64,000 nucleotides of DNA from JALEFZ01 sp039817415. Its GTDB lineage: Bacteria > Bacteroidota > Bacteroidia > J057. Below the pieces are notes generated by a model that saw nothing but the letters and a program-made list of their open reading frames with translations, made no database searches and was not told where the DNA came from. A program made the position numbers and the translations under genes. Of this stretch, positions 43,098 to 51,127 are shown piece by piece. The stretch's first letter is position 1; each line of letters opens with the position of its first letter. Where the stretch lies: NCBI GenBank assembly GCA_039817415.1, contig JBCBVV010000016.1:1-64000 (forward strand), given 5' to 3'.

Positions 43098-45488
43098 TTA
43101 ATAAGTTACCACAATCCCGAGTGTTGGTTGGAGTAGCCCTAAGTTATTCTCTAAAAATTGATATTGATAAGAGTTCGGCATCATTTCATTGATCTGAGGG
43201 ACGCCTTCTGAATTTCTAATGACATCCAGAACAGGAGGTCCAGGAATAGCTGCATTTGTCACATTTTGAATATCAATAAAGAGATTCAAGCTCCATTTGT
43301 CGAAAAACCATTTTTTGTCTACTCGGATATCAAGCTGTGAAAAGGCTGCAATTCTCTCTGTATTAAGTAAATCCCAATCTGGAATTTCGCGACCATTTAT
43401 GTTCCATACGGCGATTTGTACAGAAGAATCTACATTGGCTGGCGTAAAAGGGGTTCCGGAATTAAATCTCCATTTGGCACCAACCTCCCAATTGCCTTTA
43501 AACTTTTTCCCTGCAGTCAAACTGATCAAATGTCTATTGTCCCAAGAAGAAAAGGAGAAGTTTCCAGCTTCATCAGAGAACTCTGACCAGCTAAGTGTAT
43601 AAGCTAAAATGCCATAGAAACCCTTGAATATTCGCTGTTGAGCTAGAAATTCTAATCCGTAAGCTCTTCCTTGGGAGGTAGAAGTTGCAGGTTCATTTCC
43701 AATGATTCCAAAATCTCCACCTAGGTTGGCTAGCGAAATCCCTCGCTGGGTAAGGAAGGGATAATTGTTATATCGTTTATAAAAACCTTCTACAGAGAAT
43801 TTTTGATTGTTCTCAGTTGTATAGGCAAATCCTGCAACCAATTGCTGGTTTTGGATGTAGGTGACATCCTGATTGACCAATTCTTGTGTGTCGGAGTCCC
43901 TATATCCTAGAATGGTGTAGGTAGGAGTCTGATAGTAAATACCAGTATTGAAGTTAGCGGTCAGGTTCTTGCCCAAACTAAATGATGCAGAGAATCTAGG
44001 GGAAAATTGGTTCAATGGATTTCTCATGCTTTCATTGAAATCCAGCCCGTCTATTCTTGTACCCAAGGAAAGTACAATGCGATCCTGTGCCAATTTTTTA
44101 CTTGCCTGGGCAAAGGCTCCATATCTCCATAAGCCTAGTCTAGTAGCATAAGATATTTCATCAAAAGGAAGGACAACAAAATTGTCTATGGTAAAGCGAT
44201 CATATTCACTATTGATGCCTGTATTAAATTTCCATCCATTAGATCTTCTTGTGTACTCTATTCTGAGTTTGTTTTCGCTTTCTTGGGAATTATAATCGAA
44301 CGTTTTCTCCTTCGTCTCGTCATTGTCCTCAAACTTGAAAGAGTTGTAGTTGATCATATTTCTGCTGAGAACGACCTCTAGAAATCCTTTATCCCCAAAA
44401 TATTTATAATTGGCTCCAATGGCGTAGTTCCATTGTGTTTGAACAGGAAGATTTCCAAGAATATATCGTTGAAAATCAGTCGAATCAGCGTCTAAATTAA
44501 GGTTAAATTGGTCTAAAGCTCCGAGACTGACCACGGTCAATTGATGTCTTGAGCCAAAATTGAATTTATGCTTATACTGATAGTCATTATAGGTAGGTAA
44601 AAATGGCAAGCCGATAACCGAGAACAACAACTGTAGATATGATCTCCTTGCGGAAAATAGGAAAGAAGAATTTTCTCCACTCGGACCTTCAACCGTTAAA
44701 GCGAGGTCAGAAGAACCAAGAGTAGCTGTAAAGCCAACTCTATCGTCCCTCGCAGGCCGCTGTTTGAATTCAAAAACCGAACTCAAAGCATTTCCTCGGT
44801 TGACAGGGAAGGCGCCTGAGTAAAAATCTACTTCTCCAATAAAGTCTACATTGATCAATCCAACAGGTCCCCCAGAAGATCCTTGTGTTTGGAAATGATT
44901 GATGTTGGGAATTTCGATCCCATCTATGTAAAATCTATTTTCGTTAGGCGCTCCACCTCTAATCAAAATATCATTTCTAAAGGAAGGTGTACTTGCAACC
45001 CCCGGAAGTGATTGGATAACCCTCGAAATATCTCGGTTTCCGCCAGGATTTCTTTTGATTTCAGCTGTACCAATAGTCTGTAGGGAAAGAGGAGATTCAT
45101 CGAGTCTTTTAAAAGGAGAAGCTACGATGACTACAGAATCGGTATTGACTTCATCTTGAAGCAGTCCTATTTCAAGCACGTAAGGCTTGGAATTTGTAAC
45201 TTGGATCTCGTAAACGATTTTTGAAACATAACCTGCATATCTGGCTTCAAGATTGATTAATCCGGGCTGGAGGTTTCTAAACTCAAAATTACCTAGGCTA
45301 TCAGTAAAGGTACCCTTGCTGGTGTTTTGAATAAGAATAGTTCCGAAACCTAGTGGTTGATTGGAGATTTCATCGAAAAGCCTGCCTTTCACAATTCCTC
45401 TTTGAGCGAATGAGGTGGCTGGAAAAAATATCAGCAAACTCAGTAGTATAATGACTGAGTGCTTGAAACTGATACTGGATTGTAACAT
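43098..45488 (-). CDS. TonB-dependent receptor with carboxypeptidase-regulatory-like domain
   Basis: This 796-residue outer-membrane importer has a signal peptide ending SFAQ. An N-terminal CarboxypepD_reg-like beta sandwich follows (about 30-115, GIVKGRLFDEISNQPLGFGTILI), then a plug domain with ISRVIQSLPGVAS and ILIRGGAPNENRFYIDGIEIPN near 155-195, and a 22-strand-type barrel to the C-terminus, which ends in LGIVVTY. There is no SusD partner, so it is not a classic glycan-utilisation pair; the cargo is unknown. It is divergent from a MarR-type gene, with two palindromes in the shared promoter region, so that regulator is a good candidate for its control. Confidence 0.92.
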   Translation of the reverse strand: MLQSSISFKHSVIILLSLLIFFPATSFAQRGIVKGRLFDEISNQPLGFGTILIQNTSKGTFTDSLGNFEFRNLQPGLINLEARYAGYVSKIVYEIQVTNSKPYVLEIGLLQDEVNTDSVVIVASPFKRLDESPLSLQTIGTAEIKRNPGGNRDISRVIQSLPGVASTPSFRNDILIRGGAPNENRFYIDGIEIPNINHFQTQGSSGGPVGLINVDFIGEVDFYSGAFPVNRGNALSSVFEFKQRPARDDRVGFTATLGSSDLALTVEGPSGENSSFLFSARRSYLQLLFSVIGLPFLPTYNDYQYKHKFNFGSRHQLTVVSLGALDQFNLNLDADSTDFQRYILGNLPVQTQWNYAIGANYKYFGDKGFLEVVLSRNMINYNSFKFEDNDETKEKTFDYNSQESENKLRIEYTRRSNGWKFNTGINSEYDRFTIDNFVVLPFDEISYATRLGLWRYGAFAQASKKLAQDRIVLSLGTRIDGLDFNESMRNPLNQFSPRFSASFSLGKNLTANFNTGIYYQTPTYTILGYRDSDTQELVNQDVTYIQNQQLVAGFAYTTENNQKFSVEGFYKRYNNYPFLTQRGISLANLGGDFGIIGNEPATSTSQGRAYGLEFLAQQRIFKGFYGILAYTLSWSEFSDEAGNFSFSSWDNRHLISLTAGKKFKGNWEVGAKWRFNSGTPFTPANVDSSVQIAVWNINGREIPDWDLLNTERIAAFSQLDIRVDKKWFFDKWSLNLFIDIQNVTNAAIPGPPVLDVIRNSEGVPQINEMMPNSYQYQFLENNLGLLQPTLGIVVTY

Positions 45489-45550
45489 TATCGCAATTAT
45501 TTTGGTTTGCCTAATTGGTTATGTTACAAGAACATGATATAAGTGGTATT

Positions 45551-45562
45551 GTTTACGTAAAC
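45551..45562. promoter_or_regulatory. 12-bp palindrome, candidate MarR operator
   Basis: GTTTACGTAAAC is a perfect palindrome in the divergent region between the TonB receptor and the MarR-type gene, 63 bases before the first and 53 before the second start codon. Confidence 0.5.
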
Positions 45563-45581
45563 GTAATTAATTAATTATTAA

Positions 45582-45601
45582 TTACTATTTTAAAATAGTA
45601 A
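45582..45601. promoter_or_regulatory. 20-bp palindrome, candidate MarR operator
   Basis: TTACTATTTTAAAATAGTAA is a perfect 20-bp palindrome ending 14 bases before the start of the MarR-type gene. The length and AT-rich core are those of winged-helix dimer sites, and the position would give autorepression. Confidence 0.55.
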
Positions 45602-45615
45602 ATACGATATATTAC

Positions 45616-46287
45616 ATGAACAAATTCCAGTTACTGAGGGAGCTCATCGATGAATTAGAGAGATACGATCACGAGGTGGAAGGTGACGGTGGAAGCATGG
45701 CCTCCTTTACCAACTGGTTGAATAAGAAATATGGATACAGTTCTCCACCTTGGCCTGATTCCTTTGAAAGCCCATCAGGTCATGATGAATCTGGAGTTGC
45801 ACTGACCATGCTTATTACTTTTCTATTTAGGTATGCAAAGCATTATTCCAAGAAAGCTTTAGACAATTCTCCTTTATCTACCTTAGATGAATTTGGATTT
45901 TTGGCTACTCTGATTCAGCATGAAAGCCTAACCAAGAGTGAACTTATTCATACCAATCTCCTTGAATTTACCTCTGGAATCGAAATCATCAAGAGGTTGA
46001 TCAAAGGAGGATTGATCCAGGAATATGCTGATCCAAATGATAAACGCTCTAAGCGTGTAGAATTGACTGAGCAGGGAAGAGGGATGTTTTATTCATTACT
46101 AGGTCCTATGAATGTGGTCAGCCATATCGTATCTGGGGATTTGAGTAATGAAGAGAAAGCACTTATCCTTCCTATTCTCATAAAGTTGAATAACTTTCAT
46201 TCTGTTATTCACAAACAGGATCGCAAAAGTGATCTTGGAGAGATCTCTGATAAGTACCTCTCTAGTGTATCTCCTTCGGACAATTAG
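45616..46287 (+). CDS. MarR-type winged-helix transcriptional regulator
   Basis: The 223-residue product is longer than a usual MarR protein (about 140-160) because of an N-terminal extension of about 70 residues with an acidic helix and a Pro/Ser/Gly-rich loop. The winged helix is clear: FLATLIQHESLTKSELIHTN, then IEIIKRLIKGGLIQEY, then the wing DPNDKRSKRVELTEQGR, in which the DxRxxR pattern appears as NDKRSKR. A C-terminal dimerisation helix follows. It is divergent from the TonB receptor and probably controls it and itself; its ligand is unknown. Confidence 0.88.
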   Translation: MNKFQLLRELIDELERYDHEVEGDGGSMASFTNWLNKKYGYSSPPWPDSFESPSGHDESGVALTMLITFLFRYAKHYSKKALDNSPLSTLDEFGFLATLIQHESLTKSELIHTNLLEFTSGIEIIKRLIKGGLIQEYADPNDKRSKRVELTEQGRGMFYSLLGPMNVVSHIVSGDLSNEEKALILPILIKLNNFHSVIHKQDRKSDLGEISDKYLSSVSPSDN

Positions 46288-46290
46288 TCC

Positions 46291-46809
46291 TTAGGGAGCT
46301 TTTTTCAATAAGGCGTATTGGTAGGCAGATACAGGGTAGGAGAAAATCTGGTTTTCCTTGACTTCAAGTCCTGTCTCCTCTTTGGTTCCTAATTTCCCCC
46401 AAAATACTTCAAATCTTAAGCCCTCTTCTCCCTCGCTGTAGTTGATGAGAAGAAGAGAATTATCAACTTCAAATCTAGAAGTGAGCATTCCATTAAAGTA
46501 GAAGCAATCCAACAGGATAGAGTTTTTTTCGTCTACCTGATAGTGTCCCTTAGCAGCATCTATTTCAACAAGCTCATATTCTCTAATATCATCTTTCTTA
46601 GGACCGTGATAAATAATTGTCCATTGCCATCTTCCTACACTATCGTGTTTTCCGACTACGAGTTCCATCGGAATAGTTTGCTTGGCACTGTCTACTCCCA
46701 TGATTTGTAGGTCTCCTTTCCAGTTACCCATCCAGCTCTCAGGGAAAGAAGCTTGGGCATACATGGAAAATGGAAGGATGAGAAGACAGAGGGCAAGAAT
46801 TTTGTTCAT
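46291..46809 (-). CDS. small exported protein of unknown function
   Basis: The 172-residue product starts with a signal peptide (MNKILALCLLILPFSMYAQA) and continues with a beta-rich mature part beginning SFPESWMGNWKGDLQIMG, a calycin-like start of short strands with a GNWKG turn. The start is set by an ATGA overlap with the stop of the ankyrin gene upstream, so the two are probably translated together. The 3' end is three bases from the stop of the convergent MarR-type gene. No family name can be given with confidence. Confidence 0.7.
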   Translation of the reverse strand: MNKILALCLLILPFSMYAQASFPESWMGNWKGDLQIMGVDSAKQTIPMELVVGKHDSVGRWQWTIIYHGPKKDDIREYELVEIDAAKGHYQVDEKNSILLDCFYFNGMLTSRFEVDNSLLLINYSEGEEGLRFEVFWGKLGTKEETGLEVKENQIFSYPVSAYQYALLKKAP

Positions 46810-48014
46810 ATTTTTTCCATTAAGATGACTACTTCCTTCCAATTATAGGAACTAGCCTGGTCAATCGCACTTATTTGTGATTTATCCTGAATTTTGGGAT
46901 TGGCTCCTCGATCCATCAATAACTTGATGATTTCTACTTGTTGTTCTGCAAGGTGAAGGGGTGTTTTTCCTTCTTCATTTTGGATATTGGGGTTGGCTCC
47001 TAGTTTGAGCAAAAGGTCGACCAAGTACTGACTTTTATGTTGGGATGCTTCCAGTAGTGCCTGATTAAGTTCAAATTGTTTTTTATTCAAAAGAGGAGGC
47101 CTTTCCTTCTGAGGAACATCATTTATTTGATCCTTAATAGCGAGTTCGGCAATTGTTTCCAATTGATCGATTACCTCTCTTCCCTTCTTTTCAAGGCCTT
47201 GGAAATTATATTGTTGATCAAGGTTGGCATATAATCCATCTGCAAGGCCAATAATTAGCGCACTTAACCTTGGAAATTGTCCTATCAATCCATCAGCTAA
47301 TGGAATAATACCCTGGGTATTTGGACCAGAGGACATAAAAGTGTCTGCAATATTGAGGTGATGATCATGCTCACCAATCCTATGTTGTAAACTATGTTTT
47401 TGGAGTAACCTTTTGATTCGAATACTAGGTATATTTCTTCCAAAAACAGTTTCTCCGTTTTCATCTTCAAGGGTTGGATCAGCATCATGGTCTAACAGGC
47501 ACTTTACGATTGTTACTTTTTCCTCCTCAACCGCAAGCATCAGTGGACTTTCACCTTTGATATTTTGATGATTCACATCTGCCCCTGCTTCAATGAGCTT
47601 TCTTGTTGGCGTTGTAGCCCCAGCTTTTATGGCTTTAAAAAGGACAGTTTCATTCATGTGATCCATGATTTCAAGATCAGCATCCCTTTCGAGTAGGAAG
47701 TTGAAAATGGATCGATCTCCTGTATCGATGGCGTACATCAACGGAGTTTTGCCAGTGTGGTCTTTTGCGTCAAGATTGGCAGAGGAATCTGCTAGCAAGC
47801 TTACTGCTTGTAAATGTTGATGAGCTACCGCTCTATGAATTGGGCTACAATTATTTCGACCTTTGATATTTGGATTTTTACCGGACTGCAATAGCACGTT
47901 CAAGCAGTCAAGGTTTCCATCTTCTGCAGCGAGCATCAGGGTCTGGTCTTCGAAACTACCATATTTCCTGAGCACTTTTTGTTTGGCGAAAAATTTACGA
48001 AGGCTGAGGGCCAT
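46806..48014 (-). CDS. ankyrin-repeat protein
   Basis: A 402-residue protein made mostly of about 33-residue ankyrin repeats. Five or six consecutive repeats run over residues about 22-205 (for example GKTPLMYAIDTGDRSIFNFLL), and two or three more over about 315-400 after a region of about 110 residues without clear repeats. There is no signal peptide, suggesting a cytoplasmic scaffold, yet it is translationally coupled to an exported protein. In other bacteria ankyrin/exported-partner pairs act as toxin or enzyme inhibitors; whether that applies here is unknown. Confidence 0.88.
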   Translation of the reverse strand: MALSLRKFFAKQKVLRKYGSFEDQTLMLAAEDGNLDCLNVLLQSGKNPNIKGRNNCSPIHRAVAHQHLQAVSLLADSSANLDAKDHTGKTPLMYAIDTGDRSIFNFLLERDADLEIMDHMNETVLFKAIKAGATTPTRKLIEAGADVNHQNIKGESPLMLAVEEEKVTIVKCLLDHDADPTLEDENGETVFGRNIPSIRIKRLLQKHSLQHRIGEHDHHLNIADTFMSSGPNTQGIIPLADGLIGQFPRLSALIIGLADGLYANLDQQYNFQGLEKKGREVIDQLETIAELAIKDQINDVPQKERPPLLNKKQFELNQALLEASQHKSQYLVDLLLKLGANPNIQNEEGKTPLHLAEQQVEIIKLLMDRGANPKIQDKSQISAIDQASSYNWKEVVILMEKI

Positions 48015-48098
48015 AGCAAGGTAATATTACCAAATGGATGGAATAGATGCACCAATTTACGAAACTATCGCTAAAGGCGTTTAAGCTTTACCTGTACT

Positions 48099-50342
48099 TT
48101 AGGAAACGAATTTACTGATGGGATTCACATGCTTCTTAATGATCTCACGTAGGGCTTCCATCATGATGGGTTTTGTGAGGAAATCATCCATGTTGTTTTC
48201 GAGTGCTTTTTTTCGGTCTTCCTCAGTGGCATTTGCTGTGAGTGCGACAATAGGAGAATACTCTACCAGATGTTGATTTTGAAGGTTTCGAATTTCAGAG
48301 GTAGCAGTATATCCATCCTTGATAGGCATTTGGATATCCATTAGAATCAAATCAAAATCTTCCTGTTTTACCCAGTCAACGGCTTCTTGGCCATTTTGAG
48401 CAATTTTGTAGTGATAGCCCATTTTTCGAAGCATCATGCCTCCGATTTTTTGATTGACCTTGTTGTCCTCTACCAGAAGAATCTTGAAGTCAGTGTGCGC
48501 AATTGTATTGACTTGTTCCTTTGGTTTTTCCGTTTCAGTATGAATATCCACTGTTTCAAAGGGCATTTCAATCCAGAAAGTAGAACCAACTCCTCCTTTG
48601 CTTTCTACACCAATTTGTCCACCCATCAATTCGATGAGTTGCTTGGTAATGGCTAAGCCTAGTCCAGTCCCACCAAAATTGCGTGTGGTAGATTCGTCTG
48701 CCTGTGAAAAAGCCTTGAATAATTTTTCTTGCGCCTCTTCAGAAATACCAATACCTGAATCTACCACCTCAAATCTGATATCTACCTTTTTATCTTTGGT
48801 ATGAAGAACCTTGGCATTGACCTTCACAAAACCTCGTTCGGTAAACTTAATGGCATTGCCAACTAAGTTGAAAAAGATTTGATTGAAACGAGTGGGGTCT
48901 CCAAAAACTCCTTTTGGCAGATTTTCATCTAGGTTGACTGTGAGTTGGAGATCCTTGTTTCCAATTTTTGTAGCCAGAATTTCTTTTGACTTGGATAGTT
49001 CATGTTGTATGCTGAAGGGAATATATTCAAGTTTTAATTTCCCAGATTCAATTTTTGAGAAGTCGAGGATACTATTAATAATCCCAAGTAATTTCTTACT
49101 GGAAAACTGTAGGATATCGAGGTAGTTATTCTGCGTTTCGTCCAGCTCCGTTTTTTCTAGCAGCTGTGCAATTCCAATTACCCCATTCATGGGAGTACGG
49201 ATTTCATGGCTCATATTTGCCAAGAACATACTTTTGGATTGGTTGGCTTTGTTGGCAGCTTCTTTTTCGGCAACAATCTCTTCTATAAAAGAGGAAAGCT
49301 TATTTTGAAGGAGGTAGAAATGGTAGGATAACTTTCCTATCTCATCATTTTGATGAGGGACCTTAACTATTTTGGGCTCAGCTTTGAAATCATTTTCAAT
49401 GAATTGATCCATCGAATCGCTTAGCTCAGTCAAATCCTTGGTAAGATATCTCGCAAAATAAAAAGCGAGTGAGATGCCAGATATCAAAAGGAAAAGGACG
49501 ATGATACCGAATGATTTATTAACGAAGTCTTTGGTTTGCTCAATGGCAATGTTGATCTCACCGATACTGGTTTCAACTAACTGAATAATCTCAGCTTGTC
49601 CTTCATTGACTTTTCCCTTTATACCTTTTTGATCTCTCAGGCCAATTTTTTGATCTAGCTGCACCAAAGTTAAAAAGTTTGAAAGGTATCCCTCCATATG
49701 GTAGAGCGCTCTCATCTTTTCAAAGTCTGAATATTGATTTGAGCCTTTTAATGCTGATACCATTGCCTCACTTTCGTCTTTTAGTAGGCTAACATACTTT
49801 TTATCATATCGGATGATGTAGTCTTTTTCTCTTCTACGTAGACTGAGAACATCCACAATCTGAAAACCAGGTGCTCTTTCTAATTGATGGATATGATCGC
49901 GCATCTTTCCTTCAACACCTTCATTTCTGAATCCTCTTTCAAGGATCAATTCACGAATTGTTCCAATGTTTTGATCATTTTCTTGAAATGTGGCTTGTAT
50001 TTTTTTTATGGAATGAATGTCTTGTCCAATGTATTTTTCTATGGCTTCACTTAGAGCAATCATTTCTTTTTCTATGACTTGCTGCAAAGAATCATGTTCT
50101 AGCAAATAGGGACTTTGCTTCTTTTGATGGAAGTGCATGCTTGTTGGGGCATAGCTGAAAAAATCACCCAATACTTTATTATCGAGGTAGGTGAGAGATT
50201 TTATATGCTCAGATTTTTCTGAGATACTATGGAAGCCGCGAACTTGCATATTATATCTGAAACTCAAGCCCAAAATAAGAAGGCCCAAGAACAGAAATAG
50301 AGAGAAGGATGCAAGAATTTTACTTCTGAATGAATGGAGCAT
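48099..50342 (-). CDS. hybrid sensor histidine kinase with C-terminal receiver
   Basis: The 747-residue protein has a transmembrane segment at about 10-28, a large helical extracytoplasmic sensor domain (about 30-272, four-helix-bundle type), a second transmembrane segment at about 276-296, a HAMP linker, and a HisKA domain with phosphoacceptor His379 in MSHEIRTPMNG. The HATPase has its N box VGNAIKFT near 494 and G boxes DSGIGIS and GTGLGLAI, and the receiver domain has Asp669 in LILMDIQMP. No separate response regulator lies next to it. All catalytic residues are present, so it should be active. The stimulus is unknown. Confidence 0.95.
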   Translation of the reverse strand: MLHSFRSKILASFSLFLFLGLLILGLSFRYNMQVRGFHSISEKSEHIKSLTYLDNKVLGDFFSYAPTSMHFHQKKQSPYLLEHDSLQQVIEKEMIALSEAIEKYIGQDIHSIKKIQATFQENDQNIGTIRELILERGFRNEGVEGKMRDHIHQLERAPGFQIVDVLSLRRREKDYIIRYDKKYVSLLKDESEAMVSALKGSNQYSDFEKMRALYHMEGYLSNFLTLVQLDQKIGLRDQKGIKGKVNEGQAEIIQLVETSIGEINIAIEQTKDFVNKSFGIIVLFLLISGISLAFYFARYLTKDLTELSDSMDQFIENDFKAEPKIVKVPHQNDEIGKLSYHFYLLQNKLSSFIEEIVAEKEAANKANQSKSMFLANMSHEIRTPMNGVIGIAQLLEKTELDETQNNYLDILQFSSKKLLGIINSILDFSKIESGKLKLEYIPFSIQHELSKSKEILATKIGNKDLQLTVNLDENLPKGVFGDPTRFNQIFFNLVGNAIKFTERGFVKVNAKVLHTKDKKVDIRFEVVDSGIGISEEAQEKLFKAFSQADESTTRNFGGTGLGLAITKQLIELMGGQIGVESKGGVGSTFWIEMPFETVDIHTETEKPKEQVNTIAHTDFKILLVEDNKVNQKIGGMMLRKMGYHYKIAQNGQEAVDWVKQEDFDLILMDIQMPIKDGYTATSEIRNLQNQHLVEYSPIVALTANATEEDRKKALENNMDDFLTKPIMMEALREIIKKHVNPISKFVS

Positions 50343-50517
50343 GCACAGCAGAAATATGATGTGCCTAATGATAAATAATTAAACAGTTATTAAAAATTTC
50401 TACTTATGAAGTATCTAACTCGATTTTCAATTTTGGAATGAAGCAATAGAAGCGGAAAAGTTGCGAAATCTATTTACGCTATCATGTGAGTTTTTGTAGC
50501 AAAGGAGGTATGGAAAT

Positions 50518-51075
50518 CTACCTTAAATCTTTTTTCATCCTCCAATCCATTTCTATTATTTCTCCCAGTTGGAAAGGGATTTCTCCATCTACTTTGAAGT
50601 CATATTTCTGGTAAAATTTTATGGCTCTATGGTTACTTGGCCATACACCAAGAAACACATAGGGAGCTAAAATCTTACGAGCCTCTTCTAGGCAAAAGGT
50701 CATCATTTTTTGTGCAATTCCTTTCCCATGAAAGGGCTTGTCAAGGTAAAATCGTTTGATTTCAAGTGGGTAAGAATGATTATGTCCCTTGGAAAAAGCT
50801 TCCGAACTAAGCATCAGATATCCTGCCACCTGATCTGCGTGTTCAATGGTCCACATGCGTTGATCTGCTTTTTCCCACTCTTTAATAAAAGAGTGTACTT
50901 GAAAAGTCTTTTCTACATATAGATCGTAGTCCTTATTATCCTGATAAGCAAAACTGAAGGTATCCGTAAAGATTTTTTTGGCCATTAAACATACTTCTTC
51001 CATTTGATAGAGATTGTCCTCTGAAATTCTGACTATCGAAATATTATCTCTAGGAGAAAGTGTCATTTCTTGCAT
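50518..51075 (-). CDS. GNAT-family N-acetyltransferase
   Basis: A GNAT fold is clear: a beta-alpha start ISIVRISEDNLYQMEEV, the central strand VAGYLMLSSE, the acetyl-CoA-binding loop FHGKGIAQKMM (Q/RxxGxG/A type) and a C-terminal strand AIKFYQKYDFKVDGEIP. The substrate is probably a small amine or a peptide N-terminus but cannot be named. The longest frame begins with a TTG at 51111; I use the first ATG (51075), and the next ATG (51066) is equally possible. It is divergent from the BNR-repeat gene. Confidence 0.88.
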   Translation of the reverse strand: MQEMTLSPRDNISIVRISEDNLYQMEEVCLMAKKIFTDTFSFAYQDNKDYDLYVEKTFQVHSFIKEWEKADQRMWTIEHADQVAGYLMLSSEAFSKGHNHSYPLEIKRFYLDKPFHGKGIAQKMMTFCLEEARKILAPYVFLGVWPSNHRAIKFYQKYDFKVDGEIPFQLGEIIEMDWRMKKDLR

Positions 51076-51127
51076 ATGGCGAATATGTATAATAATTTCC
51101 TTATTGATCAATTAACCTAAAACTTCG

